Positions 16,191 through 24,768 of a stretch of 29,948 nucleotides of DNA are shown one piece after another. Source of the stretch: Candidatus Hydrogenedens sp. (GTDB taxonomy: Bacteria > Hydrogenedentota > Hydrogenedentia > Hydrogenedentales > Hydrogenedentaceae); the NCBI GenBank assembly GCA_035378955.1, contig DAOSUS010000039.1, positions 1 to 29,948 on the forward strand, in the 5' to 3' direction. Each line of letters opens with the position of its first letter. Position 1 is the stretch's first letter. Below the pieces are notes generated by a model. That model saw nothing but the letters and a program-made list of their open reading frames with translations, was not told the DNA's origin and ran no database searches. Position numbers and translations under genes: made by a program.

Positions 16191-17699
16191 ATGGAAAATC
16201 AGGAAGAACGATTATTGAAGTTAAAAGAGCGTCTGTCCGAAATAATAAACCTCCGTGCTGTTTTTGCTTTATTACAATGGGATGAAGAAGTCAATATGCC
16301 ACCGGGAGGAGCAGAAAGTAGAGGACAACAACTCAAATTAATAGCAGAAATGATACACAAATTAGAAACAGCCCCTTTATTAGGCGATGATTTGGTTTAT
16401 TTTATAGATAAACAGGAGGATTTAACCCCGGATGACAGAGCAATGATACAGGAAGCAATGTATGATTATCAGCGTTCTGTAAAAATTTCTGAACAATGGG
16501 TAGGCAAATTTGCACAGGCAAAAAGCAAAGCATATCATGCTTGGGTAGAAGCGAGAAGCAAGTCCGATTTTTCTCTATTTCGAACATCTTTAGAGACAAT
16601 TATAAATCTATGTAGGGAAAGAGCAGAGTTATTAGGCTATATAGATTCTCCTTACGATGCTTTATTAGAAGATTTTGAACGAGGTATAGATACAAAATTA
16701 TTGGATAAACTTTTTCATGAATTAGAAATAGAACAGTCTAAAATATATCAGACAATTCTTCAACAAGGTATAGAGAAATCTGTTTTTGAAGGAAAAAGTT
16801 GGAATACAGAAAAACAATGGGAAATAACACTTCGTTTGTTGAATGCTATTGGTTTTGATTTTAATTCAGGTAGACAAGACCGTTCTGTTCATCCATTTAC
16901 AACCAATTTTGATATATATGATGTTCGGATTACAACACGCTTAAATTCTGATTATTTATTTTCGGGGATTTTTAGTTCTCTTCATGAAGGAGGACATGCT
17001 CTTTATGAGCAAGGTTTCCGTAAAGAGGACCGTGGCACATGGCTGGCACAAGCCCCTTCATTAGGTATTCATGAATCTCAATCGAGATTCTGGGAAAATA
17101 TTGTTGGTCGGAGTTATCCCTTTTGTAAGTTTCTTCTTCCTATTTTAAAAGAGTACTTTCCTTCGGAGTTGGAAGGTATAACACCGGAAATTATATATAA
17201 AGAAGTCAACCGTGTTTTCCCCAATTATATTCGTGTCGAGGCAGATGAATGTTCTTATAATTTACACATTATCCTTCGGTACAGGATTGAAAAGGATTTA
17301 ATAGAAGGAAAATTATCAGTATCAGAAATTCCTGAATGTTGGAATGACCTTTTCAAATCTTTGTTTGGTTATCTACCGCCGAATGATACCTATGGATGTT
17401 TGCAGGATATTCACTGGGCACATGGTAGTATTGGCTATTTTCCAAGTTATACGCTCGGGAATTTGTTCTCAGCGCAGATAACAGAAAAAATGAAAAGCAC
17501 ATTAGATGTTTCGGAGTTCATTACTCAAGGAAATTTTATTCCTATTCGTGATTGGTTAAAAGAGCATATATATAATGTCGGGAGAAGACAATGTGCAAGA
17601 GATATTGTTAAAAATATTTGTGGCTCCGACATTTCTCATCAGCCATATATTACCTATTTAAAACATAAATATGGAGAAATATATAAAATCAATTGGTGA
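16191..17699 (+). CDS. M32-family metallocarboxypeptidase (thermostable carboxypeptidase Taq type)
   Basis: The 502-residue zinc (or cobalt) enzyme removes C-terminal amino acids from peptides in the cytoplasm; no signal peptide is present. M32 motifs are all present: HPF at 234-236, DVRITT with D244/R246/T248, the metal site HEGGH at 265-269, the third ligand in HESQSRFWEN (H294-E295-S296), and a C-terminal region with YNLHIILRYRIE. Length is normal for M32. I start at the ATG at 16191 rather than the in-frame TTG at 16188, because AGAGGAGAG at 16175-16183 is better spaced for the ATG. The stop overlaps the end of the convergent signal peptidase gene by 11 nt. It is probably last in the rnhB operon, 30 nt after the TPR gene. 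Confidence 0.95.
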   Translation: MENQEERLLKLKERLSEIINLRAVFALLQWDEEVNMPPGGAESRGQQLKLIAEMIHKLETAPLLGDDLVYFIDKQEDLTPDDRAMIQEAMYDYQRSVKISEQWVGKFAQAKSKAYHAWVEARSKSDFSLFRTSLETIINLCRERAELLGYIDSPYDALLEDFERGIDTKLLDKLFHELEIEQSKIYQTILQQGIEKSVFEGKSWNTEKQWEITLRLLNAIGFDFNSGRQDRSVHPFTTNFDIYDVRITTRLNSDYLFSGIFSSLHEGGHALYEQGFRKEDRGTWLAQAPSLGIHESQSRFWENIVGRSYPFCKFLLPILKEYFPSELEGITPEIIYKEVNRVFPNYIRVEADECSYNLHIILRYRIEKDLIEGKLSVSEIPECWNDLFKSLFGYLPPNDTYGCLQDIHWAHGSIGYFPSYTLGNLFSAQITEKMKSTLDVSEFITQGNFIPIRDWLKEHIYNVGRRQCARDIVKNICGSDISHQPYITYLKHKYGEIYKINW

Positions 17700-19113
17700 T
17701 GAATATTTTTTTCAATGATTGAGGGGGCCACCAAGCAAAAGTAAGTTTGCCAAGGATATTGCTTTCAGGTATCCAACCTATGGTTCTACTGTCTATAGCA
17801 ATTTCTATTTCCTTTTTGGGAAAATTCCAGATAACAAATACATTACCAACAGGCACAAGACTATGTTCTTTATCCTTTAGTAATCCGTAAGGTGCATCTC
17901 GATTTGAGAAAGAAGATTCTATTTTTCCCGGAGGAAATGGAATATCGGTTAACTCTTTTCCATTAATAAGGACAGTATCATTTTGAATTGAAACCTTATC
18001 ACCTTCAATACCAACAACCATTCCACAAAGGATGAGTTCTGATGGGATATTCTCACCTCCTTTGGGTGTTATATATGCGATAATATCCCCTCGCTGAGGT
18101 TTTTTCCATTTATAGAGCCATATCTTCGTAAAAGGTAATCTCAAACCGTAAGATAATTGATTTACTATATAATGATATAACCTATCGGAATTCCATCCGT
18201 ACCATACAACAGACCTTGCAAAAAATAAACGGATAATTACAAAAATCAAAGTAAATAAGCAAAGTGTTTTCCACCACCATGTTTTACTGAAACCTGTAAA
18301 GTCTCTCCATCGAGTTGGTGGCCACCAGATACAACTTACTCTACCTACAATATGTTCATTGGGTACCCAACCAAAGAAACGACCATCACGACTGTATGCA
18401 CTATTGTCCCCTAATACAAAATAACAATTTTCGGGTATCAATGAATACTTATCTTCAGTTCGTATTCCATATTCCATTCCCCCAATTCCTACGGGTCCGG
18501 AGGTATAATAAATATCTGGCATATCCGGGGGTAATTCTAAAGGTTTCCCATTAATATATATTTTCCCGTCTTTAATATGAACACGCTCCCCTGGTAAGCC
18601 TACAACCCTTTTTACTAATGTTTTATGTTTTGCATCGTTCTCTACCGTTTTGAATACAACAATTTCCCACCGTTGAGGCTTTTTCCCATACCATATTCTT
18701 TTATTTAGGAACGGAAAGCGAACGCCATAAACCCATTTATTCACAAATACACGGTCTCCTTTCCCAAAACTAAAATCACCGTGTAATGTAGGTTCCATAG
18801 AACTGGATGGAATTCTATATGGCTCTGCAATAGGCCAGCGAATTAGTAAGGCTAATCCGAGGGCAATGCATTCACTTTTAAGCCATTCATATATTTGCTG
18901 TTTTGGCATATTACTGAAGAAGAATAAATGCAAACCTACAACAAATACGCCTAAGCCAATCCACCATAAAGGTTCTGATGGCTCCGGTTGGGTTTGATTA
19001 CTGCGATAAATAACATAGATACCTATAAGGATAGAAATGATACCTGAGAAACGAATAATTTGACCTATCACACTTATGTTTCCTTTATCCTGTTTGTTTT
19101 GATGTTTTTCCAT
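17689..19113 (-). CDS. Signal peptidase I-like protein with a second, degenerate S26 domain
   Basis: The 474-residue protein has membrane segments at about 15-36 and 49-68, then a complete S26 peptidase domain. That domain has catalytic S105 in IPSSSMEPTL, catalytic K168 in LVKRVVGLPGE and box E GDNSAYSRDGR at 235-245, ending WWPPTRWRDFTGFS. Another membrane segment (about 279-298) leads into a second S26-like domain (about 315-465). The second domain keeps the fold markers YGLRLPFTKIWLYKWKKPQRGD and AWWPP. It lacks the Ser motif, has CGMVVGIEGD where KRVVGLPGE is expected, and lacks GDNS. The first domain should cleave signal peptides at the outer membrane face; the second is probably structural or regulatory. 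It is third in the lepA-lepB operon. AAAGGA precedes the ATG. Confidence 0.88.
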   Translation of the reverse strand: MEKHQNKQDKGNISVIGQIIRFSGIISILIGIYVIYRSNQTQPEPSEPLWWIGLGVFVVGLHLFFFSNMPKQQIYEWLKSECIALGLALLIRWPIAEPYRIPSSSMEPTLHGDFSFGKGDRVFVNKWVYGVRFPFLNKRIWYGKKPQRWEIVVFKTVENDAKHKTLVKRVVGLPGERVHIKDGKIYINGKPLELPPDMPDIYYTSGPVGIGGMEYGIRTEDKYSLIPENCYFVLGDNSAYSRDGRFFGWVPNEHIVGRVSCIWWPPTRWRDFTGFSKTWWWKTLCLFTLIFVIIRLFFARSVVWYGWNSDRLYHYIVNQLSYGLRLPFTKIWLYKWKKPQRGDIIAYITPKGGENIPSELILCGMVVGIEGDKVSIQNDTVLINGKELTDIPFPPGKIESSFSNRDAPYGLLKDKEHSLVPVGNVFVIWNFPKKEIEIAIDSRTIGWIPESNILGKLTFAWWPPQSLKKIFITN

Positions 19114-19150
19114 GGTAATTATTCCTTTATATTCTTATCGAATTACTAAT

Positions 19151-20047
19151 TTAAGTAATTGAACGCTTTTTATTTGTGAGTATGTATACAATCAGAAGAA
19201 GAATTAGAAGAGTAGGGATTACATAAAGAAGTATTTTTCCCCATAGCGTTGAAGAAAATCCTGTAAAATCTCTCCAGCGATTGGGTGGCCACCAGATAGC
19301 AAATGCCCTACCTATAATATGATTTTCGGGAACCCAACCATAAATTCGGCTATCTACGCTATTAACACTATTATCTCCGAGAAGGAAGTAATGTCCCTCT
19401 GGAATTACTGAAAAGGTTTCCTCATCCCGACAACCGTATCGGTAAGGGTATTTCTTTCTCATTTCTTCAATAATTTTTTTTGCCCTTGGGTCAGGATTGG
19501 TTTTGGATAGATAGATTAAATCTTCATCATTTAAGTAATAGATATTTGGAGGCATGGAAGGAGAGAAAGGAATTACTTCTCCATTTATTAGAATTCTCCC
19601 ATTTCGAATGCGTATTTTTTCTCCCGGTAATCCAACGACCCGTTTGATTAAAGTAGAATGTCCTGAATTTTTATCAACACATTTAAAAACGACAATATCC
19701 CAGCGTTGAGGTTTATCCCATGTGTAGAGACGGATGGTTGTAAAGGGGATTCTTAATCCATAAATAGTTTTATTCACAAGGACACGGTCTCCCGTAAATA
19801 AATTTCCGCCGTGTAATGTAGGTTCCATAGAACCACTGGGAATAATATATTGGTCAAAAACACAGCCTTTTATAAAGAGGATACTTCCGATAATAACAAT
19901 CCATTCGATGAGATTTCGTTTTGTCCAAGGTCCCGTTATGGCTTGTAGAATGCTTTTGAATAAGCTATTTTTCTCGATAGGATAAGCAACATTTTCTTCT
20001 ACAGGTAAAGGAGGACGTTCGTTAAGATTTTGATTGGGGTCTACCAC
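19151..20047 (-). CDS. lepB: Signal peptidase I
   Basis: The 298-residue membrane protease removes signal peptides from exported proteins. A Pro-rich cytoplasmic start is followed by a membrane segment (about 46-62), then box B YIIPSGSMEPTLHG with catalytic S73, box D LIKRVVGLPGE with catalytic K135, and box E GDNSVNSVDSR (224-234). An insert of about 40 residues (170-210), rich in charged residues, lies between boxes D and E. A hydrophobic C-terminal segment (about 272-291) could be a second anchor, which is uncommon for this family. The start is GTG, with AGGAA overlapping the lepA stop codon. The 12-nt gap to lepA indicates the classic lepA-lepB operon. The following gene is a paralog. Confidence 0.95.
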   Translation of the reverse strand: MVDPNQNLNERPPLPVEENVAYPIEKNSLFKSILQAITGPWTKRNLIEWIVIIGSILFIKGCVFDQYIIPSGSMEPTLHGGNLFTGDRVLVNKTIYGLRIPFTTIRLYTWDKPQRWDIVVFKCVDKNSGHSTLIKRVVGLPGEKIRIRNGRILINGEVIPFSPSMPPNIYYLNDEDLIYLSKTNPDPRAKKIIEEMRKKYPYRYGCRDEETFSVIPEGHYFLLGDNSVNSVDSRIYGWVPENHIIGRAFAIWWPPNRWRDFTGFSSTLWGKILLYVIPTLLILLLIVYILTNKKRSIT

Positions 20048-20059
20048 TTCACTATATTC

Positions 20060-21868
20060 CTATTCGGCTTCTTCATTTACTTTTAATAGAGCCATGAAAG
20101 CTTCCTGAGGAACTTCAACAACTCCTATTTGTTTCATCCGTTTTTTGCCTTCTTTTTGTTTTTCAAGAAGTTTCCTTTTTCGAGTTATATCTCCGCCATA
20201 ACATTTTGCTAATACATCTTTACGAATGGGTTTAATTGTTTCTCTCACGATAATCCTTCTCGCAATAGCCGCTTGAATAACAACTTCAAATTGCTGGCGA
20301 GGAATAAGTTTTCTTAACTTACTGGCTAAGGCTCTCCCCATATATATAGCATGGTCTTTATGGACAATTACAGATAGAGCATCTATTATATCGTTATTAA
20401 TGAGTATATCTAACTTGACCAAATCACCGGGGCGATAACCAATAATCGTATAATCTAACGAACCATAACCGCGTGTGCAGGTTTTGAGTTTATCATAGAA
20501 ATCCACCACAATTTCAGCGAGGGGTAATTGATATACTGCAAGGCATCGTTTAGCATCCAGATAGTCTACTTTAACATGAATACCCCTCTTCTTTTTACAT
20601 AAATCTATTACGGCACTCAGGTATTCCACAGGACAAATAATATCGGCTTGAATATAAGGTTCTTCAATTACCTCAATTTCACTGGGTTGGGGCATTTGAG
20701 ATGCTTTTTGGACAATGATTTCCTCTCCATCTGTTTTTAACACTTTGTATGCAACATTCGGCATGGTCATTACAAGGTTTAGCCCAAACTCGCGTTCTAA
20801 TCGTTCCTGGATAATTTCCATGTGTAAAAGACCAAGAAATCCTAAACGAAAGCCTAATCCTAAAGCATCGGAACTATCGGGTTTGTATTCAAAAGAAGCA
20901 TCATTAAGAGCCAATTTATCGAGGGCATCTCTTAATTCATCATAATCCTGGGAAACAGCAGGATACATTCCACAAAAAACCACAGGTTTGACATGTTCAT
21001 AGCCCGGTAGAGGTTGTTCTGCGGGATGGATAGCGTCTGTAACTGTATCCCCAATTTTTGTATCTTTAATGTTCTTAATATTACAAATCATGTATCCCAC
21101 TTCACCTGTATGTAAAATATTTTGGGGACGCATGTTGGGTGTAAAAATTCCTACTTCATCTACCTCGTATTTTACGCCATTGGACATGAAAAGGATTTTT
21201 TGGCCTTTTTGTAGAGAGCCATCAACAACCCTTAAATAAACCACAACCCCGCGATAGGTATCGTATTTGGCATCAAAAATTAATGCTCGTAAAGGAGCGT
21301 CAGTATTTCCTTTTGGATGGGGAATTTTTTGAATAATACTTTCCAAAATTTCTTTTGTACCAATACCTGTTTTTGCACTGGCTAAAATAGCATCAGAAGC
21401 ATCTAATCCCAATACTTCTTCAATCTGACGGCGTGTATCTTCACTATCGGCACTGGGTAAATCAATTTTGTTGATAACAGGTATTATTTCTAAGCCTTGT
21501 GCTACTGCTTTATAAGCATGAGCAAGGGTTTGAGCCTGAACTCCCTGTGTTGCATCTACGAGTAATAAAGCCCCTTCACAAGCAGCAAGAGCACGAGAAA
21601 CCTCGTAGGAAAAATCTGCATGACCGGGCGTATCAATTAAATGTAGGGTATATTGTTCCCCATTATCTCGCAAATATTGCATTTGGACACAGACCGCTTT
21701 GATTGTTATCCCTCGTTCCCGTTCGATATCCAGTGTGTCCAGAGTTTGTTCCCGAAGTTCTCGTTCGCTTACTGTTTTTGTAAACTCAAGAAGACGGTCT
21801 GCTAATGTAGATTTCCCATGGTCTACATGAGCGATAATACAAAAATTTCTTATATATTCCTGGTTCAT
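20060..21868 (-). CDS. lepA: Elongation factor 4 (LepA GTPase)
   Basis: This 602-residue ribosome-bound translational GTPase acts in translation quality control and initiation. GTP-binding motifs: P-loop AHVDHGKS (13-20), the switch region ERGITIKA, DTPGHAD (79-85) and NKID (133-136). EF-G-like domains II, III and V follow, then the LepA-specific C-terminal domain, seen in KCYGGDITRKRKLLEKQKEG and ending with FMALLKVN. It lacks EF-G domain IV, and the length is typical. It is the first gene of an operon with lepB and its paralog. Upstream, a 113-bp gap to pcm holds AT-rich DNA in which I see no convincing -35. Confidence 0.98.
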   Translation of the reverse strand: MNQEYIRNFCIIAHVDHGKSTLADRLLEFTKTVSERELREQTLDTLDIERERGITIKAVCVQMQYLRDNGEQYTLHLIDTPGHADFSYEVSRALAACEGALLLVDATQGVQAQTLAHAYKAVAQGLEIIPVINKIDLPSADSEDTRRQIEEVLGLDASDAILASAKTGIGTKEILESIIQKIPHPKGNTDAPLRALIFDAKYDTYRGVVVYLRVVDGSLQKGQKILFMSNGVKYEVDEVGIFTPNMRPQNILHTGEVGYMICNIKNIKDTKIGDTVTDAIHPAEQPLPGYEHVKPVVFCGMYPAVSQDYDELRDALDKLALNDASFEYKPDSSDALGLGFRLGFLGLLHMEIIQERLEREFGLNLVMTMPNVAYKVLKTDGEEIIVQKASQMPQPSEIEVIEEPYIQADIICPVEYLSAVIDLCKKKRGIHVKVDYLDAKRCLAVYQLPLAEIVVDFYDKLKTCTRGYGSLDYTIIGYRPGDLVKLDILINNDIIDALSVIVHKDHAIYMGRALASKLRKLIPRQQFEVVIQAAIARRIIVRETIKPIRKDVLAKCYGGDITRKRKLLEKQKEGKKRMKQIGVVEVPQEAFMALLKVNEEAE

Positions 21869-21981
21869 GCTTCTTTTTTTGATTCTTTCAGATTCCCCGT
21901 CTGGGTTACTCTTTAATAATATTTATAAGAAAGAGAAGAGATGTATATATTTTAACTTATATATGGGTATCTCTGCATACT

Positions 21982-22635
21982 TTAATTTTCTCCGATTTTC
22001 CTCCACCCTTCACTACCGATTAAAGGGACAAAAATACAGGAAGTATGTTTTTCAATCGAGTAATCATTTCCTCGTTTAATAATTTTTAATAAAACTTGTA
22101 AATTACTACCTCCTACAGGAATGATAAGTCTCCCGCCTTCATTTAATTGTTCTTTTAATGAACCAGGCACTTCGGGACTTCCTGCTGTAACAATAATAGC
22201 ATCGTAATATTTTTCTGGAGGATAGCCTATGGAACCATCCCCACATATAATTTTTATATTGTTATATCCTAAATTTCCCAATCGTTTTTTGGCTCCTTCT
22301 GCGAGTTCTTGAATTCGTTCTATACTTATCACATATTGAGCAAGTTCAGCCAGAATAGCCGTTTGATAGCCAGAACCTGTACCTACCTCTAATACTTTAT
22401 CGGATGGTTTTAATTCCAACAGTTCGGTCATAATAGCTACCATATAAGGTTGAGATATTGTCTGACCGCAACCAATGCTTAAAGGATGGTCTTCGTAGGC
22501 ATAGTCTTGAAGTTCTTCAGGGACAAATAGATGACGAGGGACTTTTTCCATAACACGGAGAACATCGGGATTTTGAATACCCCGAGATTTTAACTGATAT
22601 TCGACCATTGATTTTCGAGCAGAAGTGAAATCCAT
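21982..22635 (-). CDS. pcm: Protein-L-isoaspartate O-methyltransferase
   Basis: This 217-residue cytosolic repair enzyme methylates isoaspartyl residues formed in ageing proteins, using S-adenosylmethionine. Motifs: PRHLFVPE (33-40), substrate-loop GQTISQPYMVA (57-67), SAM motif I VLEVGTGSGYQTAILAE (81-97), acidic ERIQELAE in the next strand, GDGSIGYP, and YDAIIVTAG followed by LNEGGRLIIPVG. Length and order are standard for the bacterial family. The gene is divergent from the Ser/Thr kinase across 93 bp. No clear Shine-Dalgarno lies before its ATG. It could be transcribed on into lepA, 113 bp downstream on the same strand. Confidence 0.97.
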   Translation of the reverse strand: MDFTSARKSMVEYQLKSRGIQNPDVLRVMEKVPRHLFVPEELQDYAYEDHPLSIGCGQTISQPYMVAIMTELLELKPSDKVLEVGTGSGYQTAILAELAQYVISIERIQELAEGAKKRLGNLGYNNIKIICGDGSIGYPPEKYYDAIIVTAGSPEVPGSLKEQLNEGGRLIIPVGGSNLQVLLKIIKRGNDYSIEKHTSCIFVPLIGSEGWRKIGEN

Positions 22636-22678
22636 AATTGTATAAAAATTCAGGTGTTTTATATGATATTAATGGTAT

Positions 22679-22684
22679 TATAAT
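22679..22684 (+). promoter_or_regulatory. Possible -10 box for the Ser/Thr kinase
   Basis: A perfect TATAAT lies 44 nt before the TTG start in the divergent pcm/kinase gap. No good -35 is visible. Confidence 0.28.
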
Positions 22685-22715
22685 AACAAGAAGGCTATCC
22701 GAAAAGTCATCTGAG

Positions 22716-22721
22716 AAGGAG
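22716..22721 (+). promoter_or_regulatory. Shine-Dalgarno that fixes the TTG start of the Ser/Thr kinase
   Basis: AAGGAG is followed by 7 nt and then the TTG at 22729. No in-frame ATG lies between here and the glycine loop, so this ribosome site decides the start. Confidence 0.75.
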
Positions 22722-22728
22722 ACAACCA

Positions 22729-23667
22729 TTGGAGATAAAAGATGCAGAATCAAATAATGAGAATGAGACATATATAATTGCGGATAGATATGAGGTGTTG
22801 AAACCATTGGGAAGAGGGGGAATGGGTAAGGTATTTCTGGTTCAGGATAGGCATACAAATCAGAAATTAGCCCTTAAATTAATGCGAGCCCAGTATCAGC
22901 ATAATCAGAGAGCTATTGCCCGATTTCTTCGTGAAGTGGAAGCCGTTCGTCAATTAAATCATCCTTGTATTGTGAAGATATTTGATGCGCAAATTGAAGG
23001 GGAACAGTTGTTCTATACAATGGAATATGTAGATGGGAGGAGTGTTCGTGACTGGATTATGAAGAAAGGACCCTTATCGTTTGGGAATACAGTTCGCATT
23101 CTGGCATTGATTGCAGATGCTTTGGAACATGCTCATAAAATTACAATACATAGAGATATTTCGCCGGATAATATTATGGTGTGTAGGGATGGTTCCGTTC
23201 GATTAATGGATTTTGGACTGGCAAAACTGACGGATGACCAGACCCCTTTGACGATAGTTGGTGCCAATTTAGGAAAAATTCAGTATTCCGCACCTGAACA
23301 AAGAAAGAACGCCGCGGGAGTGGATAAAAGAGCAGATATTTATCCGTTAGGAATTATGTTCTTTGAAATGCTGGTTGGAAGAAGACCTCAGCCTGGTGAT
23401 AGACTTTCTAAATTAAAACCAGATTTACCTAAAGAATGTGATGAATTTTTAGATAAAGCCACAGCAAGTAATCCTGATGAAAGATTTCAATCTGCAAAAG
23501 AGTTCCGAGATGCATTATTGAATTTGTATAAGTTATGGAAAGAAAAACAAGAATTGGGGGGTGAAACAACAACATCAAAATACAATCCTCTTTATTTCTT
23601 AAAGTCAATAATAAATAGTTGTAGAGAGTTATTAGATAGAATTAGGAAACGGTTCAGCAAGAAATAG
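22729..23667 (+). CDS. Bacterial Hanks-type Ser/Thr protein kinase
   Basis: The 312-residue protein is almost entirely a kinase domain (about 20-265): glycine loop GRGGMGKV (28-35), ATP-binding K50 in LALK, catalytic loop HRDISPDN (141-148), DFGLAK (161-166) and SAPEQ (187-191). The catalytic-loop Lys of the usual HRDxK is Ser145, a variant known in some bacterial HRDxSP kinases. The general base D143 and metal ligands N148 and D161 remain, so activity is likely. No sensor domain or clear membrane span follows. A basic tail (about 285-312, ending RIRKRFSKK) may touch membrane or nucleic acid. Translation starts at TTG with a well-placed AAGGAG. No phosphatase or obvious substrate gene is adjacent. 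Confidence 0.92.
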   Translation: MEIKDAESNNENETYIIADRYEVLKPLGRGGMGKVFLVQDRHTNQKLALKLMRAQYQHNQRAIARFLREVEAVRQLNHPCIVKIFDAQIEGEQLFYTMEYVDGRSVRDWIMKKGPLSFGNTVRILALIADALEHAHKITIHRDISPDNIMVCRDGSVRLMDFGLAKLTDDQTPLTIVGANLGKIQYSAPEQRKNAAGVDKRADIYPLGIMFFEMLVGRRPQPGDRLSKLKPDLPKECDEFLDKATASNPDERFQSAKEFRDALLNLYKLWKEKQELGGETTTSKYNPLYFLKSIINSCRELLDRIRKRFSKK

Positions 23668-23671
23668 TTTT

Positions 23672-23701
23672 TTGAAGAAAATTATTTAAAAGGGTTATAA
23701 T
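23672..23701 (+). promoter_or_regulatory. Possible promoter of the CorA-family gene
   Basis: TTGAAG (23672-23677) and TATAAT (23696-23701) are separated by 18 nt just after the kinase stop. Transcription would start near 23708, leaving a leader of about 115 nt before the transporter. Confidence 0.45.
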
Positions 23702-23726
23702 AGTTAATAAGAAAAAATATCTTGTA

Positions 23727-23778
23727 GGGTAGGGGAAATCGTATAAAAACTAAATAATAACAGAAGGAATTTCCACCC
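23727..23778 (+). promoter_or_regulatory. Possible leader hairpin upstream of the CorA-family gene
   Basis: GGGT plus GGAAAT (23727-23730 and 23734-23739) can pair with ATTTCC plus ACCC (23769-23778), giving 10 bp with a 3-nt bulge and a loop of about 29 nt. It falls inside the predicted leader of a cation transporter. It does not resemble the Mg2+ M-box in size. Confidence 0.3.
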
Positions 23779-23822
23779 ATGGACTAAGTTTGTTCATGAA
23801 ATATCAGTAGAAGGAAGAAATC

Positions 23823-24743
23823 ATGCGGAGATTTTATAAAATCCATCAAGGTAAAATTGTAGAAGTCCCTGAAGAAAATGGGTCTATTGTTGAGGTATAT
23901 ATCCAGCCAAGTATTGATGAAAAAAAAATGCTTATTGATAAACTCCAAATTGATGAACATACCTTAAATTCCGCATTAGACCCTGATGAACTTGCCCGTG
24001 TTGAATATGAACAAGACCATGTTGCCTTTATTATAAAAAAGCCCAAAAATTATTCCGCTGAAGATGAATACCACTTTAAAATCATTTCCATAGGGTTGTT
24101 TTTATTTAAAGACAGGGTTATTATCATTTCCAGTGAGGACACACCCTTATTTTCAAATAAGCCGCAGGCGGGGTTATCATCAGCACCCGATATAATACTT
24201 CGTGTTATATATAACTGTATTTCCCATTTTATTGAATACCTTAAAGTAATAAATATGGTGGCTGAAGAAGTAGAGTATCGGATTAATCGTTCTTTAGAAA
24301 ATAAATTCCTTATTAATCTTTTTGCATTAGAAAAAAGTTTAGTTTATTACTTAAATGCTATACATGGGAATGGACTGATTCTTGCAAAACTTCGTGCAGG
24401 TGCAGATAAGATTGGCTTGAGTGAGGAAGGGAAAGAGTTTTTAGATGATTTAATTATCGAAAACGACCAGTGTTTTCGTGTAGCCGATATCCATTCTACC
24501 GTGTTATCAAATCTGATGGATGCACGGGCTTCTATTGTGAGCAATAATTTGAATGTATTGATGAAATTATTAAATATCATTACTATTGCATTAATGGTTC
24601 CAACATTTATTGTAAGTTTGTTTTCTATGAATGTTCCTATTCCAGCCCAACATCATCCTCATATATTTTATTTAATCGTTGTTTTGTGTATTATATCTGC
24701 AGTAGGTGTTCTCTGGGTATTTTTCCGATATAGAGAGATGTAA
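23823..24743 (+). CDS. CorA-family divalent cation transporter with SMN in place of GMN
   Basis: This 306-residue inner-membrane protein of the CorA Mg2+ (or Co2+/Ni2+/Zn2+) channel family has a large cytoplasmic N-terminal domain (1-240) of alpha/beta then long helices. Two C-terminal membrane helices follow (about 250-267 and 280-300), and a short basic tail FRYREM. The signature after the first helix reads SLFSMNVPIP, so the selectivity-filter Gly of GMN is Ser268, followed by M269 and N270. The fold, length and topology match the family well; the ion is uncertain because of this change. AAGGAAG precedes the ATG at good spacing. The gene probably has its own promoter and a hairpin-containing leader. 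Confidence 0.88.
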   Translation: MRRFYKIHQGKIVEVPEENGSIVEVYIQPSIDEKKMLIDKLQIDEHTLNSALDPDELARVEYEQDHVAFIIKKPKNYSAEDEYHFKIISIGLFLFKDRVIIISSEDTPLFSNKPQAGLSSAPDIILRVIYNCISHFIEYLKVINMVAEEVEYRINRSLENKFLINLFALEKSLVYYLNAIHGNGLILAKLRAGADKIGLSEEGKEFLDDLIIENDQCFRVADIHSTVLSNLMDARASIVSNNLNVLMKLLNIITIALMVPTFIVSLFSMNVPIPAQHHPHIFYLIVVLCIISAVGVLWVFFRYREM

Positions 24744-24768
24744 GACTATATCTTTTCTACCTATAATG

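Noticed and set aside
23708..23822. Mg2+ M-box riboswitch upstream of the CorA-family gene.
   Set aside because: The leader is too short and lacks the multi-stem layout of an M-box; only one bulged hairpin is visible.
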